From Gallionellaceae bacterium (lineage in GTDB: Bacteria > Pseudomonadota > Gammaproteobacteria > Burkholderiales > Gallionellaceae), in contig JAUYFR010000126.1 in assembly GCA_030690855.1 (NCBI GenBank), positions 1 to 17,968 of the forward strand: 17,968 nucleotides of DNA, read 5' to 3'. Within the stretch, counting starts at the first letter, position 1, and each line of letters opens with the position of its first letter. The notes below the pieces were generated by a model. It was not told where the DNA came from, ran no database searches, and saw only the letters and a program-made list of their open reading frames with translations. This document shows positions 1 to 7,191 of the stretch, piece after piece. A program made the position numbers and the translations under genes.

Positions 1-497
1 TAATTGTGAAAGTTTCTCAAATAACATCAAAACAACGACTGCCCCTTTACTTAGCTGCTTAGCAGCCAATTAAAGACTTTAAGTCACCGCATACTAGGTA
101 TGCACTGACTTTTTCGCCGACCCAAGAAAACATGGCCAGGAAAATTCGATAAAAAATTTATGGATGGCGCATGCGCCTTCGCTCTGCTTTCGCGCAGAGA
201 CACTAGAACTGATAATTTTTGGGAAGGTAAAAACACGGGAAGAGCAGAGGATGAAACGTACCGAAGCAAAAAGTCGGTAATGAACTGCAATAGCGACGTC
301 GAATTCATCGACATCAAGAAACTAACCTCAGTTTGAGCTTGCGCAAGCGCTTTCCTTTTTTCGTTAACTACTACATCTAGTGTTTTTCAATCAAAACAAC
401 ACTATATTTTTCATGTTGCAACTTTACCCGATTTATGTTTCGAGTCAACATTAACATTGCAATTTGTTGAAAAAAAGAGAGCTTTCAAATTTCTTAA
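1..497. other. Gene-free left margin with several small palindromes
   Basis: I see no convincing coding region in this AT-rich stretch. The open frames here are short, and none has a ribosome binding site or recognisable protein features. It holds a strong hairpin at 81-114 (listed separately), a small hairpin GCTGC/GCAGC at 54-66, a perfect 12-base palindrome GGCGCATGCGCC at 166-177, a hairpin CTCTGC/GCAGAG at 182-199, and a palindrome GCTTGCGCAAGC at 337-348 followed by a T-rich run to about 361. The last could be a weak plus-strand terminator. The rest shows nothing I can name. It could be decayed gene remnant or plain intergenic DNA. Confidence 0.5.
81..114 (+). terminator. Probable rho-independent terminator of a gene left of the window
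   Basis: The arms AAGTCA (81-86) and TGACTT (106-111) enclose a second pair, GCATAC (89-94) and GTATGC (98-103). A 2x2 internal mismatch separates the two helices and the loop is TAG. The hairpin runs straight into five Ts (110-114). This is the classical form on the plus strand. The gene it would end lies outside the window or ends before position 80. Confidence 0.55.
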
Positions 498-1211
498 CTA
501 TGAACGTATGAAATTTACTAGGTAGGCGGCCGATTGAATGGGATTAGTGAAGAGGGCCAAGTGTGGCCCTTCAATTTCTATGGCTTGCGTCTGCGGTGCT
601 AACGCAAGTATTTCGTCAAGACTAGCTCTCGGTACGGTCTCATCTTGCGAAGAGGCAAGGTACATTAATCGCACACGACACTCTTGAAGCTGAGGGCGCA
701 CATCTACACTCAGCGCCGCCCTTGAGCGAGCGGCAAGAACGCTGGAATTCACTCTTTTCCATGTAACGGCCTTGGCGCGACGAAATTCATTTGTCGCATA
801 ACCCGGCACAAGTAGACGTACTCTTCTTAGTGCTCGGATAGTTGCAATTATTGGCGCTGACACCGCAAAACGAAATGGAACGAGCGCTGGACGAGGGGGG
901 GTAACAAATGACCCGCAGAGTATCACCCCGGACACTTTGGAAGGACACATGGAGGAAACCATGAGTGCAAGCGGCCCTCCGAATGACCACCCGAGAATGA
1001 AGAAACAATCTAGGCCCGCCACCTTACTCAATACGATTGGCAACAGGTCTTTGTAATCGTTCTTACCAGAAGTTGGATACTGAATAACAAGAGGATCAAT
1101 CCAAGAAGGAAGATGACGAAGTAGTGGGCCGAAAAAAATCTCAGTTCCATCCAGTCCCGGAAGTAATACCAAGGTCGTTTTAAAGCTTTCGGTGGGCAAA
1201 CTCTGAATCAC
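498..1211 (-). CDS. Alpha/beta hydrolase fold protein
   Basis: A 237-residue single-domain alpha/beta hydrolase with no signal peptide, so probably cytoplasmic. The nucleophile elbow GWSFGG (74-79) supplies Ser76. Asp190 in SSQDETVP and His217 in GPHLALF sit where the acid and histidine of the triad are expected. The early motif LLPGLDGTE (16-24) fits the oxyanion-hole region. The family includes esterases, thioesterases and C-C hydrolases, and the substrate cannot be read from sequence. The start is GTG at 1211, chosen because a perfect AAGGAGG lies at 1222-1228 (minus strand), ten bases upstream. It diverges from the DUF962-like gene and appears monocistronic. The family call is firm; the function is open. 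Confidence 0.85.
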   Translation of the reverse strand: MIQSLPTESFKTTLVLLPGLDGTEIFFGPLLRHLPSWIDPLVIQYPTSGKNDYKDLLPIVLSKVAGLDCFFILGWSFGGPLALMVSSMCPSKVSGVILCGSFVTPPRPALVPFRFAVSAPIIATIRALRRVRLLVPGYATNEFRRAKAVTWKRVNSSVLAARSRAALSVDVRPQLQECRVRLMYLASSQDETVPRASLDEILALAPQTQAIEIEGPHLALFTNPIQSAAYLVNFIRS

Positions 1212-1305
1212 GGTAAAGCAACCTCCTTGAAATATTCATGTCACGAAATGGCAATAAATTACCTATATATATACAAGCTCCATTAATGCGAATAAGGAAA
1301 TTATT
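1212..1305. promoter_or_regulatory. Divergent intergenic region with likely promoters
   Basis: This 94-base gap separates two divergent genes and must hold both start regions. It contains the strong minus-strand Shine-Dalgarno (1222-1228) of the hydrolase and an AAGGAAA (about 1294-1300) just before the GTG start at 1306. A TATATATATA tract at about 1264-1273 could serve as a -10 element. No convincing -35 element lies at the right distance, so exact promoters are not assigned. Confidence 0.35.
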
Positions 1306-1917
1306 GTGTCTGAATTTTTAAAACAACTCACCATCCAGCGCTGGGATGACCATCGCTATTACCATCAGAGCCGTATCAATCAAACACTCCATTTGATTAG
1401 TGCTGTGAGTTTTCTTGTTGCCTATGCCATGCTTTTCATCGACCCTGCGTTAGCAGGATTAATTGGCGTATTGATCTCTATGGGAACTAGGCAGTCAGGC
1501 CATTTTTTCTTTGAGCCACTGGGATACGATGAAGTCAATCAAGTGACAAATGAATACAAGGAAAAAATCAAGGTGGGGTTCAACCTCAATCGCAAGATTG
1601 CCATTATTTCCATTTGGGTGCTCTCCCCGCTACTGTTATATGTTAACCCGAGCATGATGGGTCTTTTTGAGCCCTTCACCTCCTTGGAAACTTTCGTACA
1701 CCAAACCGGTTTGATTTGGCTAACTATCGGCGTCAGTGGCTTACTATTTAGAACAATTCACCTTTTCTTCTTAAAAGATGTATTCACTGGCCTCGTCTGG
1801 ATGACAAAAATTCTGACAGACCCCTTCCACGACATCAAGCAGTACTATGATGCGCCGCTTGCTTTATTGCGCGGTGAGTTAGTCGAAAAAATCACGCTCG
1901 ATAAAAAGCCAGCTTGA
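1306..1917 (+). CDS. Mpo1-like / DUF962-like integral membrane protein
   Basis: A 203-residue membrane protein with about four hydrophobic segments (roughly 27-60, 95-112 and 130-150, the first long enough for two). Conserved polar motifs lie at the membrane edges: H20, N25 and H29 in YHQSRINQTLH, and RQSGHFFFE (62-70). This pattern of Asn/His pairs plus Q-x-G-H-x-x-x-E resembles the DUF962/Mpo1 family. Yeast Mpo1 is an iron-dependent dioxygenase of fatty-acid alpha-oxidation. Whether this bacterial relative has that activity is unknown, and the match is by motif only. The start is GTG at 1306, supported by AAGGAAA a few bases upstream. It is followed by a strong terminator at 1939-1974, so it is probably a single-gene unit. 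Confidence 0.6.
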   Translation: MSEFLKQLTIQRWDDHRYYHQSRINQTLHLISAVSFLVAYAMLFIDPALAGLIGVLISMGTRQSGHFFFEPLGYDEVNQVTNEYKEKIKVGFNLNRKIAIISIWVLSPLLLYVNPSMMGLFEPFTSLETFVHQTGLIWLTIGVSGLLFRTIHLFFLKDVFTGLVWMTKILTDPFHDIKQYYDAPLALLRGELVEKITLDKKPA

Positions 1918-1938
1918 GTGGATTTAAATAAGAAAAGT

Positions 1939-1974
1939 AAAGCCTGCAAATTTCAACTTGTGGGCTTTATTTTT
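1939..1974 (+). terminator. Rho-independent terminator, overlapping the aminotransferase 3' end
   Basis: An 11-pair stem (1939-1949 with 1958-1968, including two G-T pairs) with an eight-base loop is followed by ATTTTT. It lies 21 bases after the stop of the DUF962-like gene. The convergent aminotransferase stop codon (1953-1955) falls in the loop, so the right arm is also coding sequence for the aminotransferase C-terminus. On the minus strand the hairpin is followed by ACTTTTCTT, so it may work in both directions. Confidence 0.75.
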
Positions 1975-3629
1975 GCTATCAGCAGCTCTCTTAAAATGCG
2001 GCGTTTGATCGACTTATTGGTCAACAATGAATTCCCCCACCACCATCCGTCGCGCTGCATATTTTCAGCGGCTCGTATAAAGCTGTGTGAAACCCTATCA
2101 AAGTCAGATTGTGTGTAATTCAGGCTGAAAATTATTCGGCCTGTGCCCACCCAACTTAGTGCAATACCCTCGATGCGCAGATAATGCTGAAAAAGCCAGT
2201 TGTAACAAGCTGGCTGGGTGTAGACAACTGTCCAGATTGAGGAAAGGTTGGCAACCTGCACAGGAATATTGGCCTCGGTCAATTGTTTGTTGAGTGTTCG
2301 TGCCCGCGTGTCCCAAGTTTCGTCTAGATCAATGTAGTATTTCTGAATCTCGGGAGTCTCCAAGCTCCTCAAGAAAACGTTCATTGCTCCCATGACGTAG
2401 GGGTGCGAATTGAAAGTCCCTCGCGCAAAGCATATATCGCCCGGTGCATCATCTCTAAATCGCTTCATCCAAGATGCTTTACCGCACAACACACCTACAG
2501 GCAGCCCCCCTCCCAGCGTTTTTCCATAGGTCACCATATCGGCATGCACACCAAAATATTCCTGCGCACCGCCAGGCGCCAGACGAAAACCTACAAAAAC
2601 TTCATCAAAAATCAGTGCAATGCCCTTCGAGTCACAAACCTGACGAAGCTCTTGAAGCCACGTGATATATGCATCTTTGGAGAACGCGGCCTTTCGCGAG
2701 CTATCTAGCAACGATGAATCACTTGGGGCGGGCACATTGGGATGCAGCGCCTGCAATGGATTAACCAAGACGCAAGCAATATCAACTCGGTTTCGTAAAA
2801 CCCGCAAGGTAGCAGCGCTCATTTCTGAAAGTGTAAAAGTGTCTTTTTCGGTGACTGGATTGCCGATGCCTGGTTGTACATCGCCCCACCAACCGTGATA
2901 AGAGCCACAAAACCTAACTATCTTGTTACGACCGCTATGGTAACGTGCCAAGCGCACGGCTTGCATGACAGCTTCCGTACCAGACATGTGAAATGACACT
3001 TCGTCCATACCGGAAATGCTTTTTAGCCGATTAACATTATCGGCAACCACAGGATGATAGGAACCCAAAACTGGCCCGAGTTGCCGAACCATATTTGCCC
3101 CTTGATCAATGCAATTTTTGTAGAAATCATTGCCAAATAGGTTTACGCCATAGGAGCCTGTGAGGTCATAGAATTGATTGCCGTCCAGATCTGTCATCGT
3201 TACCCCCGATGTAGATTGAACGAACGAGCCAATTTTTAACCCTTGCTTTGCGAGATCGCTGAACTGAAACGGTATTCTGTAAGCACTGGTAAATTGCAAA
3301 TCAGAAATTGCATTGACAACATTAGCAGTTTCTTGCAAGCTCAATGGATAAAGAGTTTGGTACTTTGCCAGCAAGTTATCAAAGGCGATTTTGCGGCTCA
3401 ACACGATATTTTCAGGAGCACCATCAATTCCTAATGCCTGCGCTACGTCATAACGATAGCTGGGTAGAAAGGATGCCAATCGTCTGGCATTACGCGGATG
3501 GCCCGCTAAAGAACGATGTTTTGCAAGTGACAGCTCTACGCGATTTTTGACTCGACGCAGACCAGAGAGTAGCACTAACCCCCCGGCGCTATATAGAACC
3601 AACGAATTTACATTTATAGTTTCATTCAT
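1953..3629 (-). CDS. Membrane-anchored class III (GSAM-like) PLP aminotransferase
   Basis: A 558-residue PLP-dependent class III aminotransferase resembling glutamate-1-semialdehyde aminomutase. Residues 8-24 form a likely N-terminal membrane anchor. About 100 residues of unassigned extension precede the catalytic fold (about 135-525). Visible motifs are SGTEA (216-220, phosphate binding), YHGW (244-247, ring stacking), FDEVFVGFR with Asp342, and GKTLGGGLPVG with the Schiff-base Lys370. The usual VEP motif is VNPLQ here (Asn290 in place of Glu), a region that recalls aminotransferases embedded in polyketide/NRPS systems. It is longer than HemL (about 430) and is unlikely to be the haem enzyme. 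AAGG of AAGGCG lies about ten bases before the ATG. It diverges from psd across only 45 bases. The substrate is unknown; an acyl or lipid-linked keto group is a guess. Confidence 0.8.
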   Translation of the reverse strand: MNETINVNSLVLYSAGGLVLLSGLRRVKNRVELSLAKHRSLAGHPRNARRLASFLPSYRYDVAQALGIDGAPENIVLSRKIAFDNLLAKYQTLYPLSLQETANVVNAISDLQFTSAYRIPFQFSDLAKQGLKIGSFVQSTSGVTMTDLDGNQFYDLTGSYGVNLFGNDFYKNCIDQGANMVRQLGPVLGSYHPVVADNVNRLKSISGMDEVSFHMSGTEAVMQAVRLARYHSGRNKIVRFCGSYHGWWGDVQPGIGNPVTEKDTFTLSEMSAATLRVLRNRVDIACVLVNPLQALHPNVPAPSDSSLLDSSRKAAFSKDAYITWLQELRQVCDSKGIALIFDEVFVGFRLAPGGAQEYFGVHADMVTYGKTLGGGLPVGVLCGKASWMKRFRDDAPGDICFARGTFNSHPYVMGAMNVFLRSLETPEIQKYYIDLDETWDTRARTLNKQLTEANIPVQVANLSSIWTVVYTQPACYNWLFQHYLRIEGIALSWVGTGRIIFSLNYTQSDFDRVSHSFIRAAENMQRDGWWWGNSLLTNKSIKRRILRELLIAKIKPTS

Positions 3630-3674
3630 TTTGGATACGCCTTAAATGAAAAAAGTGACACGAGATTTAACAAG

Positions 3675-4556
3675 ATGAACCTTCGCCAACAGATTCAAAA
3701 AATTCTGAACCAAGAAGATATTAATTTTCTTTTGACCAATCGACTCCCGCGACGATTGCTCACCCAATTCATGGGGTGGTTTAGCAAAATCGAACACCCT
3801 TGGATACGAGATTTCTCCATAACCACATGGAAATTCTTTTCGAGCCTTGATTTGACTGAGTCCAAAAAGCAAGATTTTAAAAGTATGCATGATTGCTTTA
3901 CCCGCGAGCTCAAAGAGGGTGCTCGTCCGATTGATTTGGATCCTGATGTGATGGCAAGCCCAGTTGATGCGATAGTTGGCGCGAGTGGAAATATTGAAGG
4001 AACGCTTGCTTTTCAAGCCAAAGGCTTTCCCTACTCGCTGGAAGATTTGCTGGGCAAGGAAGAAAGTATTGACGACTGGAAAGGGGGCTACTTTGTGACT
4101 TTGCGTTTGACCTCCAGCATGTATCACCGGTTTCATGCGCCTTACGACTGTACCGTGGAAAAAGTTAGATACTTTTCCGGCGACACTTGGAATGTCAATC
4201 CGATTGCTTTGCGACGGATTGAAAAATTGTTCTGCAAGAACGAACGGGCTTTCATACGCACGCGACTTGAAGGCGAGGGGTCGTGTGCTAAACAACGTGT
4301 CGCACTTGTACCGGTTGCGGCAATTCTGGTTGCCAGCATTCGCTTGCATTTTCTCGATGTTTTGTTTCACTTAAAATACTCAGGCCAAAAAACATTTTCA
4401 TGCGAAGCTTCTTTTACTAAAGGGCAAGAAATCGGCTGGTTTCAACATGGCTCGACCATCATTATTCTTGCCGGCAAGGGGTTTGCTTTGTGCAACAATT
4501 TGCGCCAAGGCTCTGAAGTTCGTATGGGTCAAGCACTCATGCGCTGGCATGGTTAA
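3675..4556 (+). CDS. psd: Phosphatidylserine decarboxylase (archaetidylserine decarboxylase-like)
   Basis: This enzyme converts phosphatidylserine to phosphatidylethanolamine at the inner membrane, using a pyruvoyl group made by self-cleavage. The 293-residue protein aligns along its length with E. coli Psd (322) but lacks the long acidic C-terminal tail. Visible elements are FTRELKEGARPID (75-87), SPVDAIV with Asp98, YHRFHAP with His151 and His154, the FSGDTWNVNP region (167-176), and QHGSTIII with Gly259-Ser260. The last replaces the classical LGST processing site, keeping the G-S bond that is cleaved; Ser260 would become the pyruvoyl group. The Asp-His-Ser self-cleavage set therefore looks intact. 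No good Shine-Dalgarno precedes ATG 3675, but the N-terminus fits the family. The last 20 bases overlap the convergent glycosyltransferase gene. Confidence 0.9.
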   Translation: MNLRQQIQKILNQEDINFLLTNRLPRRLLTQFMGWFSKIEHPWIRDFSITTWKFFSSLDLTESKKQDFKSMHDCFTRELKEGARPIDLDPDVMASPVDAIVGASGNIEGTLAFQAKGFPYSLEDLLGKEESIDDWKGGYFVTLRLTSSMYHRFHAPYDCTVEKVRYFSGDTWNVNPIALRRIEKLFCKNERAFIRTRLEGEGSCAKQRVALVPVAAILVASIRLHFLDVLFHLKYSGQKTFSCEASFTKGQEIGWFQHGSTIIILAGKGFALCNNLRQGSEVRMGQALMRWHG

Positions 4557-5787
4557 CCACAAAGGAGCTTGGGTTATCGTTTGCCGGCGATAGCTTCCTT
4601 TGGTGATTATCCAACGCACGAATTAAGATTTCCGCAAAACTATTGTGAACGGCGTCCCAGCATAGATGCGCCACACTTGGTGCCGCAGCCTGCCTAACTG
4701 CCAGTTGCTTCTGCATGTTAGTTGCAAGGTCCACAGAAGCGTTAACAAATTCCAACTCATCTCCTGCTGTCACCAACACACCATTCTGTCCTGTTGTGAT
4801 TAGCTCTTTGGCCGCAGCGTTATCATACGACACGACTGCAAGCCCGCTTGCAAGCGCTTCTGGAACCACGTTTCCAAATGTTTCCGTAAGGCTTGAAAAC
4901 AGAAATAAATCGCCGGAAGCATAATGGGTTGCCAACTCCTCATTCTTGCGAATGCCAGCAAATATGGCATCGGGGCAGGATTTTTCCAATTGATCGCGCA
5001 GAGGGCCATCTCCTACAAATACAATTTTCGCGCTCGGCAGTTGTAACTTGATTGCCTGAAACGAGGTAAGGACCAAGTTAATATTTTTTTCCTTTGCTAG
5101 CCGACCGACAAGCAAAACAACGACATCGTCAGGACTCGCTCCCCAAGTTTCACGAAGCGCTTGCGATCTTTTCTCAGGTGAAAAAAGTTCGGTAGATACA
5201 CCACGAGATAATTTGGTTACATTCTGGTAGCCACGCCCCTGTAGCTCCTGCAACATTGCCTTAGTTGGAACCATCGTCGCATCGGTAAGGTTATGCAGCT
5301 TGCGCAAATAGTTATCAATAATGGTTTGGAGCAAACCAATACCGTAGTGTTGCGAGTAACTATGAAAATTAGTGTGAAAAGAACTTGTGACCGGCAATTT
5401 AAGCTTGCGTGCAGCGGCCACTGCAGACCATCCCAATGGCCCTTCAGTAGCCACATGTACAATATCTGGGCGGTTCTTCGTCCAAAGCTTGATTAGCCGA
5501 CGCTGCTTAGGCAAACCTAAGCGCAGGTCTTGATAAGTGGGTATCTGTATTCCTTTGGTTAGCACCTCTTCCACGCCCTCAAGCGTTGAAACACCATTAT
5601 CACTAGCCTGCCTTGGGCGAACCAATTGCACTGTGTACCCTCGCTGTACCAAACCATTGACGATTCGTCCTAGCGTCATGGCAACGCCATTTACCTCTGG
5701 CGGAAATGTTTCGGTAACGATCGCAACTCTGAGATTCGAGGTTTGCGCAATATTCGGCTCTATAAGTTTGTCATCATGTTTTATCAT
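4537..5787 (-). CDS. GT4-family glycosyltransferase (PimB/MgtA/SqdX-like)
   Basis: A 416-residue retaining glycosyltransferase with GT-B fold, family GT4. The N-terminal acceptor domain starts with VAIVTETFPPEVNGV (21-35), the glycine-containing loop typical of the PimB, MgtA and SqdX group, and has SSFHTNF with His138. The C-terminal donor domain has VGRLAKEKN (227-235, Arg229/Lys233, diphosphate contacts), VGDGPLR (258-264) and TETFGNVVPEALASG with the E-x7-E pair Glu302/Glu310. Characterised relatives move mannose, sulfoquinovose or glucuronic acid onto lipids or phosphoinositol. Donor and acceptor cannot be read here; annotation pipelines often call it GDP-mannose-dependent alpha-mannosyltransferase. 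It is last in the minus-strand run, 81 bases after lplT, and its 3' end overlaps psd. Ugd upstream makes a UDP-GlcA donor conceivable. Confidence 0.85.
   Translation of the reverse strand: MIKHDDKLIEPNIAQTSNLRVAIVTETFPPEVNGVAMTLGRIVNGLVQRGYTVQLVRPRQASDNGVSTLEGVEEVLTKGIQIPTYQDLRLGLPKQRRLIKLWTKNRPDIVHVATEGPLGWSAVAAARKLKLPVTSSFHTNFHSYSQHYGIGLLQTIIDNYLRKLHNLTDATMVPTKAMLQELQGRGYQNVTKLSRGVSTELFSPEKRSQALRETWGASPDDVVVLLVGRLAKEKNINLVLTSFQAIKLQLPSAKIVFVGDGPLRDQLEKSCPDAIFAGIRKNEELATHYASGDLFLFSSLTETFGNVVPEALASGLAVVSYDNAAAKELITTGQNGVLVTAGDELEFVNASVDLATNMQKQLAVRQAAAPSVAHLCWDAVHNSFAEILIRALDNHQRKLSPANDNPSSFVVNHASA
4558..4605. other. Long imperfect hairpin at the psd/glycosyltransferase junction
   Basis: The left arm (4558-4579) begins CACAAAGGAGC and the right arm (4588-4605) ends GCTTCCTTTGGTG; inner TATCG/CGATA also pairs. 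It starts two bases after the psd stop codon, inside the coding 3' end of the convergent glycosyltransferase. There is no T run after it on the plus strand, so it is not a classical terminator. It could still protect or separate the converging transcripts. Confidence 0.35.
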
Positions 5788-5868
5788 GCTGGCAAGTTTA
5801 GCGGCTGTACATTACAGATTAATGAAGGAAATTTGATCGCGGAATTTCACTTATTGCTAATCGCCATT

Positions 5869-7113
5869 TCAGCTGTTTTCAGTTACCCAATCTGATGGCC
5901 GAGGGAATTTCTGTAGTAAAAAAATTGCTGCCATGCCAAGCGTAATCATTATTGCAAAACACCATATCAATGTTGTGAGTGATATTTGAGTTGCGGTCCC
6001 CGCAGCATAGACTGTTAGCATCAGCAGCATTCCAGCGTTTTCGTTAAACCCCTGCACTGCAATAGAACGTCCCGCAGTTAGCAAGCTGCAGCCACGATGC
6101 TGCAGAAGTGCGTTCATCGGAACGATAAAGTATCCGGCGACAGCGCCTACTGTGATCAGTAGAAGACACGCCCATAACACTGAGTCCACGATCAACATGG
6201 CGGGTATCAATAGCCCCAGCACTATTCCCAGCGGTAGTAATGTCACCGCATTTGAGAGGGAGACAAAGCGACTTGCCAACATTGCCCCGGCGACAACACC
6301 CACCGCAGTTATGCCTTGCAAGTAAGCTGATTGATCCAGTGGCAACCCCAGTGATTCAGTGCCCCAACGTAACACGATCAATTGCAGTGTTGCCCCCACA
6401 CCCCAAAGCAATGTTGTCACCAGCATAGACAATCCACCCTGCGGATCCTTCCACAGAATAGAATTTTCGCTGAAAAAACGCTTGCCCAATAAAATTGGGT
6501 GAATGGAATGACTGGCATATCGCACACCACTGTCAGCAATGCTAAAACTTAACAGGGTCGCAAGGCCGTTTAGAATCACCAGTCCCAACATACCAACCGT
6601 TAGATTGGTTACCACATTGTTTGGATGCCAGACCCCTACATCTATGCTGAATTGGTTCATTAGTGGGCTAACCAGTAATCCTCCCAAGGCCGTCCCTAAA
6701 ATGACGGCGCACACTGTCGTGCTCTCGAAAAAGCCATTGGCTTTGACCAGATTTTTCGCGGGTATCAACTCGGTAATGAGACCGTACTTTGCTGGCGCAT
6801 ATATTGCCGCACCAAGCCCGGCAAGCCCTATCGCAACAATGGGGTCAACCCCAAACAACATAAGACCTACTGCGCATAACTTGAGAAAGTTTGCTATCAG
6901 CATGACCTTCCCTTTAGGAATTGCATCAGAGAGTGGGCCGACAAAAGGTGCTAGTAACACATAAAACATTATAAAAGACAGCTTGAGTGCAGGAACAATC
7001 CAGTCCGCTGCGGCCAATTCAATAACTCGGGCAATAGCAATTATTAGAAATGCATTGTCTGCAAGTGTGGAAACAAATTGAACGAGCAGTAAGAGGTAAA
7101 AGTTTCGCGGCAT
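5869..7113 (-). CDS. lplT: LplT-like lysophospholipid transporter (MFS)
   Basis: A 414-residue major facilitator with about twelve membrane segments, close in length to E. coli LplT (397). LplT moves lysophospholipids inward across the inner membrane for re-acylation. Family signatures are the N-terminal NFYLLLLVQFVSTLADNAF, the loop FVGPLSDAIPKGKVM (57-71), and YAPAKYGLITELIPAKNLVKANG in the first half (about 105-127). In E. coli lplT is next to aas (acyltransferase/acyl-ACP synthetase); no acyltransferase is fused or adjacent here. Instead the gene sits 78 bases after the TRAP permease and 81 bases before the glycosyltransferase, inside the same minus-strand run. The start ATG at 7113 gives a proper first membrane helix. 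The substrate is inferred from the family. Confidence 0.88.
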   Translation of the reverse strand: MPRNFYLLLLVQFVSTLADNAFLIIAIARVIELAAADWIVPALKLSFIMFYVLLAPFVGPLSDAIPKGKVMLIANFLKLCAVGLMLFGVDPIVAIGLAGLGAAIYAPAKYGLITELIPAKNLVKANGFFESTTVCAVILGTALGGLLVSPLMNQFSIDVGVWHPNNVVTNLTVGMLGLVILNGLATLLSFSIADSGVRYASHSIHPILLGKRFFSENSILWKDPQGGLSMLVTTLLWGVGATLQLIVLRWGTESLGLPLDQSAYLQGITAVGVVAGAMLASRFVSLSNAVTLLPLGIVLGLLIPAMLIVDSVLWACLLLITVGAVAGYFIVPMNALLQHRGCSLLTAGRSIAVQGFNENAGMLLMLTVYAAGTATQISLTTLIWCFAIMITLGMAAIFLLQKFPRPSDWVTENS

Positions 7114-7191
7114 AGATAACTCGATGACAGGTTTAATTTGGCGAAATATTTATGTTGTCAGCAAGGCTCTGAACAGGCTGATTTGCAACGC

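Noticed and set aside
84..317. Minus-strand frame of 77 codons in the left margin
   Set aside because: No ribosome site or family features, and it runs through the hairpin region at 81-114 and other palindromes.
1953..3629. Assignment as HemL (glutamate-1-semialdehyde aminomutase)
   Set aside because: It is too long, carries a membrane anchor and has a changed VEP motif, so only the fold is assigned.
3642..4370. Long minus-strand open frame opposite psd
   Set aside because: It is the antisense of an unmistakable psd gene and has no family features.
6539..6964. Plus-strand open frame of 141 codons
   Set aside because: Antisense of lplT; proline- and threonine-rich composition typical of reverse frames of membrane genes.
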